This document shows positions 29,676 to 39,334 of a DNA stretch of 64,000 nucleotides, in pieces (within the stretch, counting starts at the first letter, position 1; the number at the start of each line of letters is the position of its first letter). The notes below the pieces were generated by a model. The model saw nothing but the letters and a program-made list of their open reading frames with translations, ran no database searches and was not told the origin of the DNA. Origin of the DNA: Styela clava (Eukaryota > Chordata > Ascidiacea > Stolidobranchia > Styelidae); the NCBI RefSeq assembly GCF_964204865.1, contig NC_135259.1, positions 12,844,974 through 12,908,973 of the forward strand. Reading direction: 5' to 3'. Both the position numbers and the translations under genes were made by a program.

Positions 29676-32600
29676 TAAAAAACAACTTTTCAGTGTTTAA
29701 TATAAGAAATTGCATATATTATTATTGTTATCTACGTTGATTTGCCTTTGAGACAGTATCATGGCAAAATGCAACTCTTGCTGACTAAAGCATTTGAAGC
29801 GAATTACTTCACTGGAATATTTTATTGTCAATTGTTTATCATGCTAACCTGTAAAGCTGCTTCGTAAGAATGCCATTTCGTTCTATGGACGGTATTCTGA
29901 ACTTGAAGAAAATCAAAGAGGAATCGGTATTTGACTCTAATTTCAAAATGCCTGAAAGCTTGCTACTTTGTAAAATGTTCTTGTTTGTAATTCAGTAATT
30001 ACATTGTCGGTACATATTATGCATAGAAAATTTTTTTCAAGATGGCAATTTAAAACAATGACGATTACCACTATGATTGAAATTCAAATACTATAACTAA
30101 AAGCTGTGGGTAATAAAGTAGATGAAATGTTATTTTGTTGAAAAAAATCTTTATTCAATAAAATGTCATTTTGCCATTGTTTTTTATGATTAAAATTGGC
30201 TTGAAAATGATGTTTCTTCAAAATTATTAGTAAATCTTGTGTGTTTTTAATCAAATGCAAGTCAAATATTTACACGCTGAATCAAAAGTTAACTAGCATG
30301 CATAATATAGCCAATAGATGAAAAAAGGACACAAAAATATACTGTCAATTGTTACTGAATTATTTTTGAACAATTGGAAAAAAGTTTCAATTGTTAATTT
30401 CTTCTCATTCAAGTCTTGGAAGAGTTCAAATGATTGTTCCATTATGTCTTTTATTCTTACCTATCCACGTGCCATTTTATGTTATGGTGTCATCTTCACA
30501 AATCTCATTAGTACTTTTGTTGTTTGTATAACTCTTTATAATTGTGAAACAGACTGACATTATTATCCGTCTTGTTGCAATAAGTTTACAATTGCAGATT
30601 CTTTGTAGAATCTCCTAACGAGTCTGTTGTTTTTCAATAGCAATGGGTAGCAACTAGTTCCAAGTTGTCTGATCCAAAGCCTAATTCAACAAGTCAGTGA
30701 TGTTCTGTATTTATGTAACATGTGTCAACATACACAAAGTTGACAATGTGTCTCAAACTATATGAAGATGAATTTTTCTGTTCTCCGTATTTCTCAATCT
30801 TAAATATTGACTGAACAAGACTATATGGTGTTTTGTAGTATAAGTCAAAAATTTCATAAGATTGCGACTAAGAACTCTAGCTATTAGTTTTCAGAATAAA
30901 AACTTTCAGATAATTACGATTTGGACTGTTGTTATATTATGGCAGATTGAATTTGATTATAAAGATACTTTGTGTTTCGAGTCTAACAATACAAATAAAC
31001 TATCTTATATTATCGTCTATTTTTGCACTTTATTTTTTTCATAATTTTTCTTGTCATGTTGTAATAAATAACATGTTACGTTCAAATATATGGTGAAAGT
31101 TCTGCTTTTTGCATGGTTATTACTATTAATTAATTACGGTAATTAGTTTAATATCAAACTATTAAATGTATTGACTATTGGATAATTTATCTTCGTTTCT
31201 TTCCTAAAATTACACTTAACATTAGATTTTATTTTGAGCGTAGATTTCCTATCATATCCCTGCTGAAATATTTGGTAAAATTTACTTCTCAATGACAAAT
31301 TTTACGGTTTTCATATGTGCTTTTTGCAATATGAATATCCATTGGCCTATGCTGCTGATAGTTGGCATGTGGCCAATAGTGGCCACACATACTCCAATAA
31401 TTTAGTATGCAATTGCATTTCTGTTCAGTACCTACGGTAATTGATTTAATGTGCTGTAGTTTTTGTGTCATCCATGACAATGTATGTCATTTTTAGACGT
31501 TAGTCTTGAATTAAGAAATGTGTACTATGAATATGTAGGTCTTCTTGCATGAATTTTGATATTTTATTGATGTATATTTCATGGAAGTTATTTCTTTGTC
31601 TAAATTAATAAAAGCATGTTCGATTTTGGATGGATTAAATCTGAGTTCATAAAGTGAGACGCGAAGGTAGCTTTTTTTGATTTTGCTAGCATTTGTATTT
31701 TCAGCTTAACTATGCTAGTGTGGAGATTTCTGATTTGATATCTAAGTACATCCCACCCAGATGTAGATTTGGCCAAACCAAAGAGATTCTCGCATTCAAA
31801 ATTTGGTTGTCACACTCTCATTTAGAGGTGCTCAATGAGGAAGCTTGTTCGGTTCAGTGATGCATCACCAGCTTCATTGTTTGGTTTCAAAGTGTGATAG
31901 GTTCTGATCCTCTGGAATGTTCATTGTCGTTCCTTCCAGCAAAAAGGTTGAAGACCACTGGTGTGGATACTCAGCATCATTATAATCTTTACCTTACATG
32001 TGATGTTTGAATCCACACTAATTAATTTTAGTTTTTGTACAACATGAAAGTATTTCTAAACGTATTAACCCAGAAAGTTGGACGTCAGATATAGATGTAA
32101 CAAAGTATTATGTTTGGCATATTAATTAGCAAGAAAAGAGAGTTCATAGGTGTTCACGGAGCAAGGGCAAAACACAAATTTCTTTCGCCTATAATCTTCT
32201 GTTACAATATTATGAATATGTGTTATGAATTTATTCTATTATGGAAGAAAATTTCCCTATCTGCGTGTCTTTACTCTCGTATTATTATTACACACCACAC
32301 GTTAACGGAGTAAAACCCCAACTGACGCCTCAGAAGTCATTAAGCACACATTGTATTGTAATGCCGAATGTTCGTATATTGCAAAGTTGCATGATCGAAT
32401 CCAAACAGATATATTGAAATATACACTTAAATCCAAATACGAGCTATACGGTTGAAATCCTAATTACCGTAGTAGGCAACGCAAGGGAGGGTGGTTTACG
32501 TATACGCTGGTCTTGATCCACAATCAAGACCATGGATGTGGTACCGGTACCTGTGACTGCTTGTCCACGACCTTGGTTTGATCGGGGGAACTTGTCGATT

Positions 32601-33359
32601 ACGATAGTGATTGGACACGTGGTGTCGCTATTGAGTCAAAGCGAAGGGAACATGCGAAAGATCGATAAGTCGGCGGTCTCCGATTACTATATAGTATTAG
32701 AGAGCGAGTTTTATATAGTCACCTAAATTACATTACAGAATGAGAAATACGAATAGGAATAAAAAAAAAAAATTTGAGCCTCATGCATTAAAATTGAAAT
32801 ATATATTTGGATAAACTAGGATTTAAATTTGGCAAAAAAAAATTAATAATTTTTGCACTTTGTTTTATGCTCAGATGACATTAGCGAAGTGCATCACAAA
32901 TTATTTCAAATGAAAAAGGCGATATTATCCGGGTATCTTATTGGGTTATTTGACTCTGTTTCGAATAATCAGTCCAGAAAATTTTTTGCAGGGTGTTGCC
33001 TGATACAGTACAGGCCCAACTACAGAACTACAGATCCAACGTACGATGATTGATAAATAAACGGAGCACTTAATAATAGGCCTACTTCATAAGTGTTACC
33101 GTATAATTTGAAATGAAAACGGTAAACAGGATGTCGGGGAAGTAAATAGGGCTATAGTAACATTTTCTCTGTCACTACGGTTTTAAACGATTGAAATTAA
33201 GAAGTTATTGAAAGTCGTGGAGGAATCGTACCGGTATAGCATAGGCCTATCATAGCTGCATAATGGAAAATCGGGCAGGTTTCAGACTTATACCTGTACC
33301 TGCATTAAAAATAAATTATTTCATCAATTGCTCTATTTGACTGTTTGGTGTAATAGGTA
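29676..33359. other. Gene-poor spacer before the large transposon
   Basis: About 3.7 kb of AT-rich sequence. It begins with the DYNC1LI 3' UTR, with AATAAA at 30158-30163. Only short chance reading frames follow. A hAT-like right end (GGTTGAAGACCACTGG, near 31950) without a visible partner, and a 9-bp hairpin GGTCTTGAT/ATCAAGACC near 32510, are the only structures I noticed. No gene supported. Confidence 0.55.
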
Positions 33360-33367
33360 CCTAAGTT
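33360..33367 (+). repeat. Left target-site duplication
   Basis: CCTAAGTT, identical to 41523-41530, directly abutting the first base of the terminal inverted repeat. Confidence 0.88.
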
Positions 33368-35120
33368 GGGTAGTTATAAAATGGCTATGTCCCATATGTC
33401 CGCTATGTCCCTACTAAAATGGCTATGTCCGCTATGTCCCTACTAAAATGGCTATGTCCCATCTAAAATTGCGACTCCGATATTTTCCTACTACAATGAC
33501 TATGTCCGCTATGTCCCTACTAAAATGGCTATGTCCGCTATGTCCCTACTAAAATGGCTATGTCCCATCTAAAATTGCGACTCCTATATTTTCCTACTAA
33601 AATGACTATGTCCGCTATGTCCCTACTAAAATGACTATGTCCGCTATGTCCCTACTAAAATGGCTATGTCCGCTATATCCCTACTAAAATGGCTATGTCC
33701 CATCTAAAATTGCGACTTCGATATTTTCCTACTAAAATGACTATGTCCGCTATGTTCCTACTAAAACGGCTATGTCCCTACTAAAATGGCTAAGTCCCAT
33801 TTAAAATTGCGACTCCGATATTTTCCTACTAAAACGGCTATGTCCCTACTAAAATGGCTATGTCCCATCTAAAATTGCGACTCCGATATTTTCCTACTAA
33901 AATGACTATGTCCGCTATGTCCTTACTAAAATGGCTATGTCCGCTATATCCCTACTAAAATGGCTATGTCCCATCAAAAATTGCGACTCCGATATTTTCC
34001 TACTAAAATGACTATGTCCGCTATGTCCCTACTAAAATGACTATGTCCGCTATGTCCCTACTAAAATGGCTATGTCCGCTATATCCCTACTAAAATGGCT
34101 ATGTCCCATCTAAAATTGCGACTCCGATATTTTCCCACTAAAATGACTATGTCCGCTATGTCCTACTAAAATGACTATGTCCGCTATGTCCCTACTAAAA
34201 TGGCTATGTCCCATCTAAAATTGCGACTCCGATATTTTCCTACTAAAATGACTATGTCCGCTATGTCCCTACTAAAATGGCTATGTCCCATCTAAAATTG
34301 CGACTCCGATATTTTCCTACTAAAATGACTATGTCCGCTATGTCCCTACTAAAATTGCTATGTCCCAACTAAAATGGCTATGTTTCATCTAAAATTGCGA
34401 CTCCGATATTTTCCTACTAAAATGACTATGTCCCTACTAAAATGACTATGTCCGCTATGTCCCTACTAAAATGGCTATGTCCGCTATATCCCTACTAAAA
34501 TGGCTATGTCCCATCTAAAATTGCGACTCCGATATTTTCCTACTAAAATGGCTATGTCCCTACTAAAATGGCTATGTCCCATCTAAAATTGCGACTCCGA
34601 TATTTTTCTATTAAAATGACTATGTCCCTACTAAAATGGCTATGTCTCTACTAAAATGGCTATGTCCGCTATATCCCTACTAAAATGGCTATGTCCCTAC
34701 TAAAATGGCTATGTCCCATCTGAAATTGCGACTCCGATATTTTCCTACTAAAATGACTATGTCCCTACTAAAATGGCTATGTCCGCTATATCCCTACTAA
34801 AATGGCTATGTCCCATCTAAAATTGCGACTCCGATATTTTCTGACTATGTCCGCTATGTTCCTACTAAAATGACTATGTCCGCTATGTGCCTACTAAAAC
34901 GGCTATGTCCCACTAAAATGGCTATGTCCCATCTAAAATTGCGACTCCGATATTTTCCTACTAAAATGACTATGTCCGTACTAAAATGGCTATTTCTCTA
35001 CTAAAATGGCTATGTCCCATCTAAAATTGCGACTCCGATATTTTCCTACTAAAATGGCTATGTCCCTACTAAAATGGCTATTTCCGCTATGTCCCTACTA
35101 AAATGGCTATGTCATCTACT
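33368..35120 (+). repeat. Left inverted terminal array of the transposon
   Basis: Tandem array of a few interchangeable modules: CTATGTCCCTACTAAAATGG (about 20 bp), a CTATGTCCG insert before it, and a longer module CCCATCTAAAATTGCGACTC followed by CGATATTTTCCTACTAAAAT. Every module contains a version of the terminal words AAAATGGCTATGTCC. The module order is irregular. The array fades at about 35120 into the transposase 3' region. Confidence 0.92.
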
Positions 35121-35270
35121 ACATTTTTAATATAGCCATGCATATCTGAGAAAAAAGCTAGTATATGTCTTGATGCAATTAAAATAAGTTTATTGCTTAG
35201 GCATATTAACGAATTGTGTCAAGGGCCGACTCTATCAAGGTCTACATATTTAATAGTCATTAATGAAAAA

Positions 35271-35870
35271 TTATATTTTTCGAGTCTTTCTCTTCCTTTT
35301 TTCTCCCTTTTTCAATCCAGCTGTTTGTGATGGAGTTATTGTTTGCAATTTACCATCAGTTGATGAACAAAGACGAGGAGGACATTTATCAGGGGAAGAC
35401 AACTGAACACGTTGTAAAAAATCTTTAAAATATTTATTTCGTTCGACTTCCGTCATCAGCATCCAAGTGTATACGGACAACGAAAATTGGGCATATGGTC
35501 CGTACAACGTGTATGGCCCTTGCTTCAACAGTGCCTTTCTCACATCGGTATACGACGACTTGATTATATCACCAAGCATGTGAATTAAATCAGGAAGTTT
35601 ATGTTGTCTCCAATTGGCAACGCATTTCAATACATGGTTTAAGGACTCGTTGTTGTTATTTGTCCACAGGTATCCATTTGTATGTGACTTTTTTTGCCAA
35701 ATATTATTTTTAAATAACGGAAGAAATCTTGTTTTGAGGTATCCAACAACCTTTGCACCTGGTTTTACAGTACGATACGACTTCTTCAGTCTTTGAATCA
35801 AACTCTTTTTCATTTTGGCAATGAAACAAACCGAAAACTTCACTAACAATTGATCTCCGGAGGTTTTCAC
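35271..35870 (-). CDS. Transposase C-terminal segment in a shifted frame
   Basis: A 199-codon frame that overlaps the end of the main transposase frame and continues the family-like sequence: NNNNESLNHVLK carries the acidic residue expected third in a MULE DDE core (codon at 35646-35648). The C-terminal tail is basic (KKGEKRKRKTRKI). It belongs to the same protein as the frame at 35710-38181, separated by a one-base-type shift near 35740-35830. Whether this is a mutation, a sequencing error or programmed frameshifting cannot be told here. Confidence 0.75.
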   Translation of the reverse strand: MKTSGDQLLVKFSVCFIAKMKKSLIQRLKKSYRTVKPGAKVVGYLKTRFLPLFKNNIWQKKSHTNGYLWTNNNNESLNHVLKCVANWRQHKLPDLIHMLGDIIKSSYTDVRKALLKQGPYTLYGPYAQFSLSVYTWMLMTEVERNKYFKDFLQRVQLSSPDKCPPRLCSSTDGKLQTITPSQTAGLKKGEKRKRKTRKI

Positions 35871-38181
35871 TGGTACCGACCTTATCCTTAAGATAATTTA
35901 TTAAATTTTCCCTCATGTGTCTGCTGCAAAGGACATGAGTTGAATCCGGGAAAGAAGATGTGAAAGCACCGTGTAGGGCCGATTCGTCATCAGTACCAAC
36001 GGTCAAGTTATCCAACTTTCTACCAAGTTTGGATTTTATGTTGGTAAAAAATTCTGTAAATGTGGATTTGTCAGATTTGTGGTGTAAAAATATAGGACCG
36101 AAAAACAATGGGTGTTCACCGGATTTACATGACAGCAAGGAAAGATTTTTGAAAACTGTAACTGTGACGTAGACTCGTCCTAAATTGAAGGTTTTATCAA
36201 TCCTAAGAATAGTTTTACCTGAGCAACAAAACCGCTTCAGATCCAAGCATTGCTCTTCAAAGAATAAAGTTACATTAACAGATTCCATTTTACTGTGGGT
36301 TACTTTTTGTACAAATTCGTTTGTTTGCGCCATGTTAATGACCTCTAATATCTCGTCAGCGTAATTTTTATGATATATTTTTATTCCTGCTCCCTGCTTT
36401 TTCTTTTTTTGATTGAACCTCGCATTTTCGATTTGTCTTAGATTTCTGGGGTTTTCCTCCGCATGTTGTTGAAGATTAACATAAAGTTTTTTTGCAGTAA
36501 CGCCTTCACATTTAGATATAATATTTTCCATAACGTCTGCTGATGTTCTTATGTACGCCTGTTGGTTTATCTTTGCATTTTCATGGGGTGTATGACCAGG
36601 AAATATGCCCTTGTATTCCACTACTGCCACATTCATACCAATGTGGCCATCGATCCAAGTGATTCGTCGTTCATAGCCAGTCGGTTGCCGAGCATAATAA
36701 TGTCCAATTCTCCATATTGCACTCGTTTTGGGTTGTGGCTCAATAACTGGATATGACAGTTTTTTTCCGTGGCGCGATCTTATGCAAAATCTCCCCCCTT
36801 TCTCATAAATATATTTAACCTCGTCATTTTGAAGTAAATACAGAGCGGAGGTATAATTGGTTTGTTTCCAGCTTCCGCAATCGTCTTCGAAAATTTGCTT
36901 CACTTTTTTCTCTTTTCTGCGTATGTTTTCGTTGTGATCAACTATGAAATAACAGTTGTTTTTCTCCCCCGTTGGTATTCTAGGACTAACTTTCACGGTT
37001 TTGTTTTTGAATATTTTCAACAATTCTGAAATACCCAAGAAAATACCAAACGGAAGCTCATGCCAGCCCTCGTCTACAGTGTTTTGGTCAGTCTGCGCAT
37101 AAATCATACTGGATATCATATTTTCAGATTCTTCAGTGTGGCAATTTGAAATCTCCAGACCTGGTCTCTCCAGATCAATGCAAGTATTCAAGGACAATTT
37201 TTGACTTTGTCGAAGGTGTCTCTTTAATAAAGGAACAAAGTGATTGGGTACGAAATCAATAAAATTTGCAGGAACATTTGTTGTAGTCCACATTATGTGA
37301 AAATATGGACCCCGTCTCGAAGAAACCTCCCTACCCTGGATACTTATTGAATAAGCGGAAGATCGCATGTCTGTTGGGCCGGTAGAAGGCTGAAAGGAGT
37401 TGTATGAAACTTTCAATGCGGCGCTAAGAGCCAATAAGCAATCCATCCCACAATGGCTGCCAATTGTCGCTGCACAGTGTAGTACGTTTTTCAGATCCAG
37501 AGTAACGATCCTAAAGTCTTTAAGGACTGGATGTAAATTTGTACTCTCGATGTCGTAACACTGGGGATAAGACAGAATTTCAATAATAGTTAAGAAGCTA
37601 AGATGAAGGAAATGATCCTGTGTACCAAACAAAGCAAAAGAAACTGCCCGATACAGGCAATTTCCATCACCTATCGTATATATCGGTTCATATTCATCTA
37701 AAACCGATGGCGACAATTGTTGTAACAGATTATTGGACGGTTCATCTAATTCACCCTGAAAATTCCTCGATTCTGGAAACTCAGGAAGCTTTACTTTATG
37801 TGCGTCCATCAGCATTTGCTCCTGCTCAGCTATTTCTTTCAGGCATTTATATACATTTTTGGTATCAAAACTCACACGATCAATTTTGTTCATAACTCTT
37901 CTCATCGACACCTCGAAATCATAGCCATGGTCAAGAAAAACACAAGATTTACAATAGTAAGATAGATGTTTTTCTCCCCATTGTTGCCGTAATTCGGTTT
38001 CTATCCGGGCACAATCGAAATGGCACCAGCGTTCACAACCAGAACATTCAATGCAACCAGTTGAACAATCCAAACCGCAAAACAAGCATTTGTATGATGA
38101 CTGATACATACCTCGATCCGGCAGAAATGAAAAAAATCGTTGTGCCAGCGTCGACAAATACAACATGGTGCCAACTCGCAA
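35710..38181 (-). CDS. PHD-OTU-MULE transposase, frameshifted near its C-terminus
   Basis: Protein of 823 codons in the interior of the large transposon. Residues about 32-79 form a PHD-like Cys/His cluster (CLFC, CSGC, WCHFDC, CKSC). Residues about 165-325 are an OTU-type cysteine protease: the nucleophile context GDGNCLYRA has Cys at 175 and the later NHFVPLL has His at 314. Middle sequence with RRITWIDGH and FPGHTPHENAK is typical of this transposase group but not a domain I can name. The MULE core has Asp 662 (LRIDKTFN), Asp 731 (GTDDESAL) and the C-x2-H pair at 752-755 (LCSRH). The third catalytic acidic residue is only in the overlapping frame at 35271-35870, so this frame alone lacks a complete triad. 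Met 25 is an alternative start just before the zinc finger. Confidence 0.85.
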   Translation of the reverse strand: MRVGTMLYLSTLAQRFFSFLPDRGMYQSSYKCLFCGLDCSTGCIECSGCERWCHFDCARIETELRQQWGEKHLSYYCKSCVFLDHGYDFEVSMRRVMNKIDRVSFDTKNVYKCLKEIAEQEQMLMDAHKVKLPEFPESRNFQGELDEPSNNLLQQLSPSVLDEYEPIYTIGDGNCLYRAVSFALFGTQDHFLHLSFLTIIEILSYPQCYDIESTNLHPVLKDFRIVTLDLKNVLHCAATIGSHCGMDCLLALSAALKVSYNSFQPSTGPTDMRSSAYSISIQGREVSSRRGPYFHIMWTTTNVPANFIDFVPNHFVPLLKRHLRQSQKLSLNTCIDLERPGLEISNCHTEESENMISSMIYAQTDQNTVDEGWHELPFGIFLGISELLKIFKNKTVKVSPRIPTGEKNNCYFIVDHNENIRRKEKKVKQIFEDDCGSWKQTNYTSALYLLQNDEVKYIYEKGGRFCIRSRHGKKLSYPVIEPQPKTSAIWRIGHYYARQPTGYERRITWIDGHIGMNVAVVEYKGIFPGHTPHENAKINQQAYIRTSADVMENIISKCEGVTAKKLYVNLQQHAEENPRNLRQIENARFNQKKKKQGAGIKIYHKNYADEILEVINMAQTNEFVQKVTHSKMESVNVTLFFEEQCLDLKRFCCSGKTILRIDKTFNLGRVYVTVTVFKNLSLLSCKSGEHPLFFGPIFLHHKSDKSTFTEFFTNIKSKLGRKLDNLTVGTDDESALHGAFTSSFPDSTHVLCSRHMRENLINYLKDKVGTSENLRRSIVSEVFGLFHCQNEKEFDSKTEEVVSYCKTRCKGCWIPQNKISSVI

Positions 38182-38410
38182 TAAAAAGATACCACACTCA
38201 TGAATTTTCCCAGCATAAACAATAAATGTGTTTTGCTAAATAAATTCTAAATTATACGCAGTCCAACAAGCACTTTAAAAATGCTATCTTAATTTTTGAT
38301 AATTTCCTTGTCTCTTTCTTCTTTACGGTATAGTCATACTATGTGGCAACGTTGGGAAAACTAGCTTGGAAATGTCCTTTGTGACGTCACTAATACGGAA
38401 TATATATTTA

Positions 38411-39063
38411 CAGGGTGGTCCAAGCATTGATACCTTATGTAGTCATCAATGGTCCAAGGTTGTCGCCTCGCGGGCCACAAAATTACTTTTGCATTGTTCG
38501 CGGGCCACAATAGTGCCAAGAATAGGTAAACAGTGCAATACAAAACAAACACTTTTATTGTGCAAATACATAGTTATCACTCAGACATAGCCATTACAGG
38601 CTAATAGAATCCGCATTCGATTTTTAGTTTTCTATGATGCCTACCGTGTTTCCGCGAAAATAAGACAGTGTCTTATTTCAATTTTCTTTCGAAAAATATC
38701 ACTAGAGCTTATTTTCGGGGAATGTCTTATAATTTTATTTATCAAAAACAAAATTAGAAAGTACAGAAGCGAAACACGGTATATTGTTAGCATATATTCC
38801 CGAACAAAAAGATAGAAAGCCAGATAACGATTTAGACTGCCAAGCACATCATTCAACTTCGCTAGTTGCCTCAGCTAGCCATAACACTAGTCAATTCAGT
38901 GACATTATTGATGTAACAAAATGTCAAAAGTTTTTTCTATTTAATTTTATTACGAAACAACACGAAATGCGATTTTTTGATTACTCTCCGAATGTGACGC
39001 GGGCCACAGATAATAAAGCGGCGGGCCACATGTGGCTTGCGTGCCTGGGTTTGGATCACCTTG
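38411..39063. mobile_element. hAT-type MITE nested in the large transposon
   Basis: Second copy of the MITE at 16705-17183: the same CGGGCCACAAAATTA and AGTGCCAAGAATAGGTAAAC words, ends CAGGGTGGTCCAA and TTGGATCACCTTG. It is longer because another element is inserted at 38644-38779. It lies upstream of the transposase start. Flanking bases do not show a clean 8-bp duplication. Confidence 0.82.
38644..38779. mobile_element. Tc1/mariner-like MITE nested in the hAT MITE
   Basis: Inverted ends CCGTGTTTCCGCGAAAATAA and, reverse-complemented, CCGTGTTTCGCTTCTG, flanked by TA on both sides (38642-38643 and 38780-38781). Comparison with the empty copy (GATGCCTATATTTATTG near 16893) shows that the insertion duplicated a TA. 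Confidence 0.85.
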
Positions 39064-39334
39064 ATATCTACCTTATAGGTAAGTTTTAAACAAAATATTA
39101 ACTACTACCATTCAATTTATTTTGACATTCTAGAATAGTTGATTTTAAAAATGTGCAAATTTTAAATCAAAATTAGAACTTGAAAAATTGCATATATAGT
39201 CTAGAATCTAGATACAAAGTAACAGTTGATTTGATGTTAATTTCAAAGTCTCTTTTCTTAACCCTACGTCACAATTGATTTTGTGGTGATGATCATGTTC
39301 GATATAAATCTATCAATTTTGATCCGATATTCCA

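Noticed and set aside
33368-35120. CRISPR-like or satellite interpretation of the repeats
   Set aside because: Eukaryotic context, no unique spacers, and the repeats are mirrored at the other end of a flanked element, so they are transposon ends.
38403-39071. Target-site duplication for the nested hAT MITE
   Set aside because: TATATTTA and ATATCTAC do not match well enough to claim one.
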